Source of the DNA: Gavia stellata
Lineage: Eukaryota > Chordata > Aves > Gaviiformes > Gaviidae
Assembly: GCF_030936135.1 (NCBI RefSeq)
Contig: NC_082601.1
Coordinates: 45,080,171 to 45,144,170 of the forward strand
Length of the DNA: 64,000 nucleotides
Reading direction: 5' to 3'
How positions within the stretch are numbered: the first letter of the stretch is position 1; each line of letters starts with the position of its first letter. Of this stretch, positions 50,640-62,800 are shown in pieces. The notes below the pieces were generated by a model. That model had not been told where the DNA came from, ran no database searches, and saw only the letters and a list, made by a program, of their open reading frames with translations. The translations under genes were made by a program, and so were the position numbers.

Positions 50640-51300
50640 GGGGCCGTAACGGTCCCGGGTGAGGTGGACACGGGCAGCACCCGCGGTCCCCATCCTCCGA
50701 CTGCAGCGCTCAGCCCCTGAACCCCCGGGACCCCCGGCTTCCAACACCCAGCGTGACACCCCCCTTCCGCAGCCCGGAGCACACCCGGCGCCCGCTGCAG
50801 CGCCGGTCCTCACGGCAGGGCCGGGCACCGGCTCCGCACCTCCAGGCGGGCTGCCCGCCGCCCGCTCCCCGCAGGAAAGGGCCTCTCTCCCCTCGCCAGC
50901 ACCCGGGACGAGGTCTCCGCTCCCCCGCCCGCCCTCCCCGCACACCCCCCCCTCACCTCCTCCTCCTCCTCCTCCTCCTCCTCCTCCGGGCAGCGCCGCT
51001 CCGGCCCCGCCGGCAGCTCCACGCGCAGCGCCCCGCGGCGGCGGCCGTTGCCTTCAGCGCCCCCCCTCGCCTCGCGCCCGCCGTTACCGCCCGAAGCTTC
51101 CCGAAGCCGCGCGTGCTCCCGCCGCGGCCTGGCACCCGTTGCTAGGCGACAGGGCAGGCGGTGGCGCCCCTGCTGACCACCCAGCCTCGCTCTCCCGCAG
51201 CACAGCGCCACCCCATGGGCCAGCGGCCCAACACCTCTGGGCGCGGCCAATGGCAAGCGCCCTGGCACCCGTTGCTAGGCGACAGGGCCGGCAGCCCCAG
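50640..51300. promoter_or_regulatory. CpG island with two identical RFX X-boxes and a CCAAT box
   Basis: A 27-base block containing GTTGCTAGGCGAC, which fits the RFX X-box consensus, occurs twice, at 51129-51155 and 51262-51288. A CCAAT box (GGCCAATGG) is at about 51245-51253. A CTC triplet run at 50956-50987 reads as GAG on the minus strand, where it is followed by a donor-like GTGAGG, so a minus-strand first exon of about 50958-51120 is possible. No ATG lies in that frame. The gene it served is not identifiable. Confidence 0.6.
50956..50987. repeat. CTC/GAG triplet microsatellite
   Basis: Ten to eleven CTC triplets are visible in the CpG island. Confidence 0.9.
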
Positions 51301-52200
51301 CCGGGCCCTGGGCCTCCTGCCCGTCCCGGCCCTTCGCAGCCCCGGGCTTCCACCTCAGCATCAGCAACGTTCCTGTCCACTCCCGGGAGCAAAACCATCA
51401 AGGAATCAACGGGGAATACCCTTGGTGAAACTCCGTGGTTGAGCGTGCGGAAATCCCTTCTTCCCTTGCTGTCCAGACGCAGCTTTGGTTCCGCGCAGGC
51501 AAAATACGCGTTGCGGCGTCCACGACGGCACTGTCCCGTGGGTGCCCTATTTAAGAGGCCTGTTAATACCCAGTTACCGTGTGAGAGGAAAGAACACATA
51601 CCCAGAAGCTGTCTGCTCATCTCTAAAACACCCCTGGAAAGCTCCCACATTCGGGTATTTCCCCGTTTTTCATCTTTCACAGCACAGACGTGCCCTTTGG
51701 CACTGCCGAGCTTAGAACAGCCCCCAGGGAAGCCCGGGAGCAAACCCCGGCTCTCCGAGGGGTTGCTGCAGAGAGCGGGGCCTTTCCTCAGGGCCGAATG
51801 TAACGGGGTGACTTTATGGCAGGTTGGCCAGGAGTTACCACAGGCACGGTTTGGCAGGGAAGGGTGGCCAGAAGGGCTTAAGCCAAACTGGGAAAGGATG
51901 TACAACAAAGTGGAAATCATGGGTATTCTCCTCTTTTGAGGGCGCAAGCATAACCTGTGCTGAATCTTGCTCAGATCGAGGCTACTGTACCTGGAAGAGC
52001 TGGGTGGGGCTGGTTCCCCCCCTTCCAGCCTCCTGAGAGAGAGACGCAGGTCTGGCTCCGTAGCTGAGGGGTTTAGGGCATCGGCATCCCAGCAGGAAGA
52101 CACAAAATGCACCACCCACCTCTCTCCCCTCCTCCTGACTGCTGGAGGTACCTTATGAGGACAGCAGGGAGGCCGGGCACTCAACTGTGAGGTCATCCGA
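51300..52200. other. Unassigned sequence right of the CpG island
   Basis: Long minus-strand open frames cover it, but I find no recognisable domain or exon borders that form a gene. Confidence 0.4.
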
Positions 52201-52202
52201 CA

Positions 52203-52335
52203 TATGAATCACAGGATCACAGAATCACTAAGGTTGGAAGAGACCTGTAAGATCATCAAGTCCAACCATCAACCAACACCACCATGCCCACTAAAACATG
52301 TCCCACAATGCCACGTCCAAACGTTCCTTGAACAC
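52203..52335 (-). mobile_element. CR1 LINE 3' end fragment
   Basis: The plus strand shows the reverse complement of a CR1 tail: repeats of ATCACAG/AATCAC, then AAGGTTGGAAGAGACCT, then ATCATCAAGTCCAACCATC and the CACCATGCCCACTAAA phrase. The 3' microsatellite end is at the left, so the element points to the minus strand. It is 5'-truncated after about 130 bases. Confidence 0.92.
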
Positions 52336-53800
52336 CTGTGACTCACTCTGATGTCAGGCATTTGTTTCTTGCCTGACCACCACAAAGGGAGAGGGACCCC
52401 AGTTTGAGAACTGTGGCCCTCACTAAACACAGATGAGAACGGGCACAACAAAAGCTGCAGGAATCGTGAAAACATGCTCGCACTGAACGCAGTCAGGCTC
52501 ATTTCCGAAAAGGAAAGTGTGTCTGTGGTCCAAGAACGTGCACCAGCCCCACTGGCCCCGCACGGTTCAACCGTGTCCCCAGAGCAACACAGTTTGTCAT
52601 GGCAGGATGGCGAAGAATTGATCATAAGAGAGAGGAGGAGCAAAGAAAAACTAAAAGAAACTGAAAAGTCATTAATTTAATTTCAAGATGAAATCGTGTT
52701 ATTTTAACTAGTGAGTTAAATTGCCATTCCCGCCCAGAAAAATACTTGAAAAAAAAAATTATCCAGTAGTTCACGTGTATTCAGGCAACCACAACAAAAA
52801 AGGACAACAAAGAGGGGGCTGTGTGAAAGGAGCAACAAAGCACTTTCCTTCTCTGACAGCGTAACAGCTTGTCAAGGGCAGGTACCTGGAGGTGGGCTCC
52901 AGAAAGCCTCCACACCCTTGCACCTCATGATCCTATATGCAGGCTAATGGAGGCTAGTCTTGACCCAAGTACGGACAGCTGATGGAAAACTGCTCCCAGA
53001 GTCATGCCTGGGCTGGGGTCTCCTGATATTTCTCCGCTGACACAGTGTCCATTTCTGAGGATCACCATTCAAGAAAGGTGCACGCCCATCAGAGGCACCT
53101 GGAGAAGGAGGATCAGGGTTTTGGGAAACATGGTTTCTGAAGAAGGATTAATCATAGGCTGAATGCACTTCTTGTTTAAGGTCGGGAAGAGAAGGCAGAA
53201 GAGAGCTGCATAAGGGCTTTAAATATCTAAAAGGATGCTGCACAGGAACAGGGAAATTACTTCTCCCCATGCACTGTGTTGAGGACAAGGAGGAATGGGC
53301 TTGAAATGAAGCAAAGGAAATGCAGTTGAGCTGTTATGGAAGGAGAATTCAGAGGCAGTTTGAAAGAGATCTGTGGAATCATGAGCGAAGAGAAGGAGAG
53401 AAGAAGGAATTACAGTTTGCGCCTCAGAATGCAAGGAACAGAGAACTTTAAATGAAATTCACAGTTGGCAGATTGAAAAGAAAGGGACATGGTTCTTCAC
53501 ACCTCATGCAGTTGAGCTGTGGAATGGAGGGCAGATGTTGTAGGTGCCAAAAGCAGGTAAATTTGCTTTTGTGATTACGTATCTGACTGGGAGCCCCGCC
53601 CCCCCGTGATAAAAAGGTCTTTCTACTTTCAAAGGAAAGGCTAGTAGCTCCTGAGAGCAGCTTAAAGAGCCATTCACAGGATACCCCCACAGGATACAGA
53701 GTGTTTTGCTTGGGGAAGGTTACGGTCACAGAAATCATCAGACCCTGTAAAAAACACCTCTGTGCAATGGGCTTGGGTCCTTTAGTCATGCTGACTGAAC
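52336..53800. other. Unassigned sequence
   Basis: No exon or known repeat is recognised. Confidence 0.4.
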
Positions 53801-53913
53801 CACGGCTAGGTAGTTAACAATGTCAACTAGATGTATCTTCAGAAAGTTCATACAGTTTCATACTCTAAAGACTAATTGGTACAATAGTTAGGGAATGAGA
53901 TTTTCCTAACAGT
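53800..53913 (-). mobile_element. Remnant of an ERV 3' LTR (minus strand)
   Basis: Read on minus, a polypurine tract (AAATGAAAGGGAGGGAC) at about 53914-53931 is followed by TGTTAGGAAAATCTC, the expected start of a 3' LTR after env. Only about 100 bases can be followed before the pattern is lost. Confidence 0.5.
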
Positions 53914-53974
53914 CCCTCCCTTTCATTTGACCATCAGGGTCTCACTACACTACTCATTGAGTCGTAAGTTGAAT

Positions 53975-55345
53975 TCATAAGGTAATACAACACTGTACAC
54001 ACAGATACAGACTTATAAAGCAAAACAAGAGAGTGAACACAGCAGCCCAAAACCACAGTCCTCTACCTAAGTCTGGGAGCCAAGAGGTTAGCCACTCAAA
54101 CAGATTTAGGGGAGATCCCTGCCTTACTTCATGTAATATTTTTAAATGAGTCTTTCTCTTGTTTCTATCAGTTTCATTTTTCTCATCTTGATTTACATAA
54201 AAAGCCCAGCAGCTGTTATTCAATAATGCACATACTCTGTCCTATGCTGCTAAAAGGTGATCGAGGGCTAATTGAGTCTGTATTAGCATTTGTGATAATA
54301 ATTTGATATCTCCCTGTAGGGCTGTAATACTATCTGTGCTTTCATTAAAGGCTTTTTCTAATTCTCTTGACACATTTGCCATAGCCCTTTTTAGTTCTGC
54401 AACCCCTAACCGTGGGATAAAAGCTGTTACAGACAGGTGGAACTTGGTGCCACGTTCTGTCAGAGGGCTGTAGCACTTTTTCCCGTAGATAGCAGTAGCG
54501 AGGAGCTACAGAGGCAGAAGGGATACTGGTTGTAACCTGTGTGGGTGGTGTTAATGCACTTAGAATACACTTTTCAGCTCAGATGGAGGGTAAATCCTCG
54601 AATGCCCTTTCTCCATCTATCTAATGTTGCCCTGGTAGTTGTGCAAATAGGGTAGTAGAATCTTCAAATAAATCTGAATCATGTAAATTATTTCCTGTAA
54701 AAGGGTTAGCATGTGCCAGATTTAGTTGATTCGGTAAACCGGTGAGGTTTGGACCCAGAGTAGATGACTCTGAGCCTATAGGCCCGTAGTGGCAACCAGT
54801 TTTAACATTATCGTTAGTTTGATTATGGCTTCCTGCAGAATACCGAGTTACTCTATCTGCAAATATCCACATTGTCTCGGAGTCTGCAGGGCCTGATAAA
54901 CTCCATCCAGGAAGAAATCTGCATTGTGATGGCTTATTAGAACAGGTTTTCTGTAAGGGCTTCTGGAGCATCTCCTTCCACGCTCAGTGGATGTGGTCTA
55001 TAGGAAGAATCTGTGGAGGAATACCAATTGCCTTTAGGCATAGGAACAGATCTATGGAACAGATCTAGCAACAAACCCTTCTTGGCAGAAGGGCGGTATG
55101 CTTCCTTTCTTCAGTGAAAATTCCTAACGTAGATGCCCGCCCTTGTACCACTGAGAATTCAGTGGGACAGATACCCAGGAGAGTTGATTTCTGGTAGAGG
55201 ATGGGCTTTTAGTGCATATCCAACAGTGGGGCTTATTTGTTTCTGCTGCTGTAGTTTGGACTGTGGCTATGGCCAAGTTCTGGAATGAATAAGTATAATC
55301 CATATTCCACCACAGACTTATAAGCAAGGCTACCATATTAAAACC
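53975..55345 (-). pseudogene. env: Retroviral env of a different ERV, decayed
   Basis: Several minus-strand frames carry env pieces in order. Near 55336-55124 is an SU N-terminal segment with NKPHCWICT. At 54971-54621 is mid-SU. Near 54300 are TM heptads, and at 54223-53975 is a TM C-terminus with a cysteine motif reduced to C-x6-C and a strongly hydrophobic membrane segment. Frameshifts and stops separate the pieces. The sequence differs from the env at 47.0-48.6 kb, so this is a separate element. Confidence 0.72.
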
Positions 55346-55424
55346 TAGGCTTCCAACTCACTGTTAACAGGAAAAACAAACAGACACAAATAGCAAAAAT
55401 AAGTACCCCTTGGATGTAAAATCA

Positions 55425-55725
55425 ACAGGGTTTCCTGACTCTGGAAGCCCAAAAGGCATTTAAAGATCTAAACCAAGCAGTCGTGGAAGCTCCCTCGTTA
55501 GCCCTGCCAGACTACACCAAGTCTGTTATACTGTATTTACAGGAGCAGAAAGGAATAGCCGGTTGCCCTAGAAACATCTGCAAGCCGTAGCGTATTACTC
55601 AGCAGAACTAGCCCTCGTAATTCAAGGCTCCATTTCATGCGCGAGGGCTGTTGCAGCAGCAGCTGTGATGATTGAGAAAGCAAGAAATACTGTCCTGCGG
55701 CTCCTCCTAACGCTCATGGTTCGTT
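55425..55725 (+). pseudogene. pol: Retroviral pol fragment (RT connection and RNase H)
   Basis: The plus strand reads EAPSLALPDYTKSVILYLQE, the familiar segment at the end of reverse transcriptase, then after a small deletion and frame change an RNase H-like AVAYYSAELALVIQGS segment. It points opposite to the adjacent env, so the junction at about 55.4 kb is a rearrangement. Confidence 0.72.
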
Positions 55726-55989
55726 CCTTGCTTTTTAGTCCTCCTCTCCAGCGTTGAAGCAACTGTGGTTGTGCCACACTTGGGAAGTACATTGGTTTAT
55801 GGCACTAAACATAAATGGTCATTGGCTTCTTTGACTGAACTCTCCATAAATGCCTCAAGATCCACTCAAACACCCTGAGACGTCCCCTCCCTTCGCTGGC
55901 CCTGCGGCGTGGGAGCTGAGCGACCGAAGGCAAAGCCCACTGCATCTCCCCCAGGCTGTCTTGGCCTGGCTGGCTGCTGAGAGGAGGGG

Positions 55990-56345
55990 AGAGCGGGTGG
56001 TGACAACCTGGGGGGTGACAGGAGGGACAGCGGGTGGTGACAGCCTGGGAGGTGACAGGAGGGACGTTGGGCGGTGATGGGCCCAGGGCTGTTGGGAGAG
56101 CCACCACAGGCCCAGGGGCTGATGGGAGGTGACGCAGGGTGGTGAAGGCCCAGGCGGTGACAGGAGGGACACCACAGTCTCAGGGGGTGGCAGGACAGCG
56201 GGTGGTGACAGCCTGGGGGGTGACAGGAGGGACACTGGGCGGTGACAGGCCTGGGGGGTGACAGGACACCGGGCGGTGACAGGCTGGGGGACAGCAGGGA
56301 CACCAGCGGCCCAGGGCGGTGACAGGCCCGGTGCTGACGGCTGGT
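55990..56345. repeat. GGTGACAGG-type minisatellite
   Basis: Imperfect tandem repeats of about 35-45 bases built on GGTGACAGGAGGGACAGCGGG and GGTGACAGCCTGGGGGGT. It lies just upstream of the RBBP6-like copy. Confidence 0.85.
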
Positions 56346-56399
56346 GACGCCGACCAGTAACGGCTCTCCCCTGGGGGGTGCTCGGCGTTAGGATGGAGA

Positions 56400-56807
56400 G
56401 GGTGGGGCCGCCACGCCCACGTGACGCGGTCCTTTTGTCATAGTGTGCTGGGTTACGTGGGGCAGGGGGTGGGTGCGGTGTGCCTTTGCAGTGATGCGCT
56501 GTCGGCCGGGAAACCCTTCAGCGGAACGCTGGGGGGCCCCGAGTCGCCATGGCGAGCGGTCGGGCCTGGGAGCGCTGTATGCGGGAGAGAGAGCAGAGGC
56601 CGAGCCAGGGCCGCGGGGACCTCTCCCAGTTGTCTGCCTGCCCGACCCCGCTGCGAGGAGGAGCTTGATCTCAGCCTGCGCTGCTTGCCCTGATCCCCTC
56701 AGTGCTTTTTTCCCCGAGCCGCTGTGGGTCCTAACCCAGCGCAGAGGCCACGACGCCGTCTGCCGCGGTAGACGCCTTCGTGGAGCCGGCACCGCCTGGC
56801 CCCGACC
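56400..56807 (+). promoter_or_regulatory. CpG island 5' of the RBBP6-like copy
   Basis: GC- and CpG-rich sequence immediately upstream of the first RBBP6-like exon. It probably derives from the parental promoter and 5' UTR. Activity cannot be judged. Confidence 0.5.
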
Positions 56808-59800
56808 ACGTTGTGCATCCATTACAAGTTCTCCCCCAGGCTGAACTATGACGCGGTCACCTTCGACGGCCTCCACATCTCCCTGTGCAACCTCAAGCAC
56901 CAGATCATGGGCTGTGAGAAGCTGAAGGCGGCCAACTGCCACCTGCAGATCACCAACGCCGAGACTACAGAAGGTGCGTGGGGGTGGCGGGCGCGGGGCC
57001 TCAGGCACCGCCCGGCTGGCGGCATCGCAGACCGCCCTGCGCTGGCTGCGTCTGCAGGAGCCGCGCTCTGCTCTTTGTGGCTCGTCCCCATGCAGCGTGA
57101 GTCAGCCTGGGGCCCATCCCGCCGGCGTGTGGGGGGCAAGGGGCTCCAGGGATTAAACGGTGTGGGAAGCCATAATGCGATTTGGCCACGATCGGTAGCT
57201 GTGACTTGTGTTGGGGGCCTCACAGAGCTGTTCTTTTGTAGCTGCTGTTCTGACAACTACCTTCAGATCCGTGTTTTAGACACAGAGCTATGCGTAGAAG
57301 AATACATCATTGACGTGCAACAGGTAGTGCTTACAAACGTTTTGGTTTCCTGGAATTCTTCTAGGTAAAATGGTAAGGAAACGTGGGAGGATGCCTTGTA
57401 ATAACAAACTTGCCAGATTTCTTTGAAATCTGGCAGAGAAAGCTGAAAGGGATAGAATAGATGGCTAATTTGAAGAAGAAAAGTGGTTTGAGTGACTTAA
57501 TTTTGTCTTCAACTTGTTTTACCCCACTGCACTGGAAAAGTGGTTTTGTGGCTGTTGCAGAAAGTGCTCACTATCCCCATTTTGGGGCCATCTTGCACGT
57601 GAGTGTTCTCTGTATCTAAATTATCCTTTGGAATTTCATGTTAACGTAACTGCTTTTCTACACCAAAGACATTGCCATTCAGATGCTATTGAGCATCATT
57701 TTCTCATTGATTTCTAACCTTGTTTTTCTTTTCCTGGCACCACGTGTTAACCACCTCAGGGCAGTACTGAAGTTTTATGGCAGAACACTTGTGGTGAATA
57801 TACATAAGAAATGTTCTTAGAGAAGTCATCAATTCTTCCGTATGAGGCAGCAGTCAAAGTAGCTGTTGTTTAAGTTGTCTGCCTCCATTCATTCCTTGAA
57901 ATACTTCTTCCCCTTGACTCTTTCAAGCCTACTATTTTCTTGTAGAATAGGTAGCAAGTTTCAGACCCTTGTGTCTCTTCTGCTCTGGACTTTAACAGAA
58001 CACCCAAATCTTCCTGTGCTCTTGTAAGCTTTCTGAGTTAATTGAATCCTTATTTTTAATCACAGGTCAGATTGACAAAAGCCCAGTAGCCACGTACTGG
58101 CCATCACTGACACTAAAACAAGTGGTGTGCTGCTAGGGAATAGGAATCCACAATGTTGTTACCTCCAGCTTTGTTGAACATTTCTATTGGAGCTCTGCTT
58201 GGACACGTGTGAAAAGTAGCCTTGTTGAGCATGATGTCACTGCTCGCTTTGCAGATGTTGAGTCACGCGTTGAGGCAGAGTGATACTGCTTTGCAGGTCC
58301 TGGTAGTTGCCAGGGGATGTTGCTGCCTGCAGGGAACAGGTTCCTGGTGGGAGATGCCCGTTTAGTCTGCGAGCTGTTAGACTAAGCTGGCATCTGTTAA
58401 ATTCAAACTGAGCAAACAAAAATTTCCAGGGACTTCAGGAATAGCGCTCCAGCTTTAGTCCTTTCCTATTAAAAAAAAAAAAAAGTTAGCTTTTTAGCCT
58501 ATGTTTTTTCACTTCACCTTTAATAAAAGCTAAAGAGGGGAAATGCCCCTTTAGTTTGAGCCAGTTTTGCCCTGCTTGTGAAATCAAGCTCAAAACCCCC
58601 CCAAAACTTCTGTGATCCAAATTCTAGCCCTGCCAGTTTTGTTTCCATTTAAATGTAAAGCACTGAGCAGCTGAGAAGTGTGGTTGTTGATGGATTAAGC
58701 TCCAAGAACTAGGCAGCGGTGGCAGGCTCTCTTCTGTGTTCTGTCAGCCTGGAGCACTGGCAGCAGAGGTGCATCGTTTTTAGTTAACAGCTATGAAAGC
58801 GACGGCGTGGAGTTTTCATGCTTTAGCTAAGTGCCTGGTTTGTTGCAGGGCAAGCTAGTCAGGCTTTAGAATCTGGCTTACGCAGGTGAGACTTTGCTGT
58901 GGTTTGTTTTGCTCCGAAGTTCTATTGGTTTTGTAGCCTAACGGAAGCAAAAGCAACTTAAGCTAGATCAGGAGAGAACCTCGTGCATTAGCAGACTCTT
59001 CTTTAGTGACCTTTGAGACCATTTTGCTGTTGGCATTTAAACTATTGTAAAAAAAAGAGAAATATTTTGCTGCTTGTGTTTGATTATCAAACGTGAAGAT
59101 TTCTTGAAATGTACTGTTAGCGTGTTGAGATGATAACGGCGCAATGTTACCTATAAAGTTTTGCTTTAATGTCTGTAAAGGGATTCTCTGAAGGGCAATT
59201 ACATATTAATATACATTCTCATTAATTGACTAATGTTTTTGTCTGTATTTATGTTGTTTTCAGAATACCCACATGGTAATGCCCCGATTCCTAAGAGCTC
59301 GACGGTAATTGTTAGAAGAATCCTTGCTGGAGGAGTTAAAGCTACCAGCAAAACCTATGTTCCGAAAGTATCCATAATGTACTGTATTCTTTGTTAGGGG
59401 TTTCAGTGTGTTAACTTTTTTGTGGCTATTAGTTTACAGAGGCATTCAGATTGTCTCTTTCTTGTTAAAGCTGCTGTTAATTTTTGTTGTCATGGGGTAG
59501 ATTTTAACGTATCTGTCCCAAAGTAGACTGACATTTTTCAGCCTGCGGGGACATGGAGTTCCATCTCCAACAATGGTAACTTGTAAAATGAATCTGTTTG
59601 GTTTGTTCTTGGGGTTGATTGTTCTGAGAGCCAAGTTGCAGATCCTGTTTCCTCTCGGTGGAGAGATTCCTTATTATATGTGTTTGCTTTTATTGCTTTT
59701 ATAGTAAAGACAGATTCGCATTGTAGTGTAAACTTATAATTTGTTCCCATCTCAGAAGAGTCCAAGTCTGAGTGTTTGACTATTTCTTGCATTTGGGGAA

Positions 59801-62800
59801 GGGGGGGCGGGATACGGCAGGTATTCGTACGCCCCAAATATGGGTGTTTTGCGTACCAGCTATAAAGACCAAGGGCTACCAGCTGGCGAACCATGCAAAC
59901 AAGAAGTCCCATTCATTAAGTGATTCCTGTTAGTTTCCTAAAGACAACGCCGGTTTCAGGCAAGAGAAAAAGAACAATATGCTAAAGTGGATTGCCTTTT
60001 GTGTGAGTACGATGAAGGAACAGTTAATCCTTTCCAAACTTGAAACTCAGTAAGCAGTGCAGCACCTTAGCAAATGTTAGGAGTTGTCTTTCTATGTCTG
60101 TTTTTACCCTAAGCTGATTATCTGTGCTCCAGGTTTTAATTCTGTGTTCCTGAGGTTTACAGAGGACAGAGAATCGGGTGTATTGATTAAAATTACAGCT
60201 ATTCAAATGCAATCCTGACTACAGGATTATGGCTGTCATTTACATATTCCTACAGTCCCATTCTGTAGCAGCTACATTAGCGTTGTTTGAATGGCCATGT
60301 TTTCCAGCCACCTTAAAGATATGCCTCTTCACCACAATCAGTAGGTATTACTAGCTTGTGGTTTTGCCGTGCCTTTCTGATGTTGGTTCTCAAGAAATAA
60401 AGTAGACTGATGAGTTACAGTGTGTCTCGAACAAACAGTACAGCAGCATCCTGGTGCCCATGAAGCATCTGCAAGCAAAAACCCATGAATTTATGTGGCT
60501 CTGCATGTCAACTTTGGGCATATGACTGCAGTAGTTGCTGCAGTGCTTTCAGGCACTCCCTAGCAATTCTGGATGCCACAGCATGGTTCTTATAAACATG
60601 GCTTTGTTTGGGAGATTAATTGAAATATGTATGCTTAGTACTGTCTTGTCAGTGCATCCTCCGTTTCTGGTTGGATGGCACCCTCTCCTGCTGTTGTAAT
60701 GCTGCCCTAAAAGGAGAGGATAGGTGCTGCTAGCATCAAAGATCAAAGAAATAGCTGGATGTGGGGATAAGGAAGGAATGGCACTGCTGTTCTAACGTTG
60801 AAAATTAACCAGGCAGATTAGCTTTCTATTCCTTCAGCTGAAAACATTGCAGAAACAACTGGTAGCGTGGTTAACATTTGGGGATGATGAATGTGGGCTG
60901 TAACGGTGGAGAGGCTTTCAAAATGCGTTACTCGCCTTGGAGTATGTTCTTCAAGGTCAATGGATGAAGAAACCATTGTGTGGCAATCTAAAGTGTTTCC
61001 TCATACTTCCTCATCTTCAGGAGGTACGTGGCTGTAGCTGCGAGCCTGGTGGTGTTCTAGCAGTGGCAGGAAGTGTGAGCCTTTCTATTTGTACATCAGG
61101 TCCATAGGAGCCTTTGAATTGCCTCTGCTCATGGGATGCTTTGGATGATGTATGAATGGTTTGTTAACTGTATCAGTGGTTGCATGTCCGATTCGTGATG
61201 AGCAGCATGCAAATAGAGATCAATGAGTATGTGGAAGCTCAGCAAGGTTTCAAATGTAATAGATATTTCCTAAGATATTGTAGCATTTTCAAGATTATCT
61301 TAAAGCACATGCTGGCAATTAAGACCTTTTGTGTTTTTGTCATGGGACTCCTAAATCGCACAAAATCCTAGGAACTGCTTTCAGGTGACATTTCCACTAC
61401 TATTTTTAGCCAATATAGCATATGTAACGCATGTAGCATTTTGGCACTTTCATGGCTAAGTGCAGTCGATATCTGAACACAGTGCTTAGGCTTCCACATA
61501 GAAACACTGTTCTAAAGACTCTGCTGCTGACATTGTTGTTATTTCTCTGTCAGATGACTGATTTTTTTCCCTTAAGTAAACTTGCACTTCAAAGGGTCTC
61601 GACTACCCCTGTTCTTTCTTAGAGACTAAAGTACTCTCTCTGGTACCTATTTGTAATACTGGGGATATACAGGTGGCTAAAGTTACCTTCATATGTTGAT
61701 GGCTGATTGTTTAAGAACACAAAACCGTGGTACAGACTTCATATTTTCGATACGTATGCAGCAGAGACAAAATAATCTGAGGACTTTGTCTTGCACTGTT
61801 GTGTTCTACATCTGTAAGTCTTAGAGTAATTTGTGACAAAGCAGAAATGGGATTTTGGGGTTGTTTTTTAGTTGCACTGAATGTACGAAGAGAGAAGTAT
61901 TTATGTATATGAATAAATTTCCACAGTCACTAGACTATCAGAACAGAATGTTTTGATGTTGAGGTTTTATAATCTGTTTTCACTGCTTGATGTTGGGTAC
62001 AAGTACTTTAGTTTAAGTTCTGATCACCTTTATTTCTTCTTCTAGAAGTCGAACTGAGCCAGTGAGTGGAACACCAAAAGCGGTATGTAAAAACACAATC
62101 TCAGACTTTTTTCTACACGCTGCACTTAGATCTCAACAATGAAGCCTTGTATTAATTTTCCAAACATTAACTTAATGTATTTCCCAGTAAAACATAGTCT
62201 GTGTTGTAAATACCATGTAGTTGGTTCAGCAAAGGAAAAACTGAGTCATGCCATTGCACAGTTGTAAAGTGAATCTTGGTGCTTGTGCCTAGTAAGGCAT
62301 TGTATTTCATATTGAATATGCCAGAATATTTCCTGAATGACTTTGTGCTCTACGGATAATGTATGATCGTTTGTAGATCACGTAGGCTCAAGGTTTGCAC
62401 AACTGAACATGGCGCCACGTTCTACAGCTGTCTGCCTACAGCTAGTAATATGGATGTTGGTCTAGGTGGTTGTGTGCTTTTTGTTTCCTGCAATAAAAAT
62501 TGATTGGAGTGTATTTTTTGCCATTTTGACATTGTATCACTTAGCTTTTGGTTTTAAATACTTTTTTTGCCTAATGGTTTTTGAGAATGTTATCAAAACC
62601 CACGGAGAATCCATGATTATTAAACTTGGTACTGTTTCTTAGTTTTGGCTTGGGGGTTCAAAGAAATACCCAAACAAACCTATCCCATACCTCTTGAGGG
62701 CAGTTCTGTGCAGCTAAATGATTCCTTCTGATGTCCTTAAATACTTGGGTCTTTGTTCCTAAGACTGTATCATTGAAGCGATATTGTTTGGGCCCCTCTG

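Noticed and set aside
51084-52196. 370-codon minus-strand open frame
   Set aside because: Crosses the CpG island and promoter elements; composition and lack of similarity argue against a protein.
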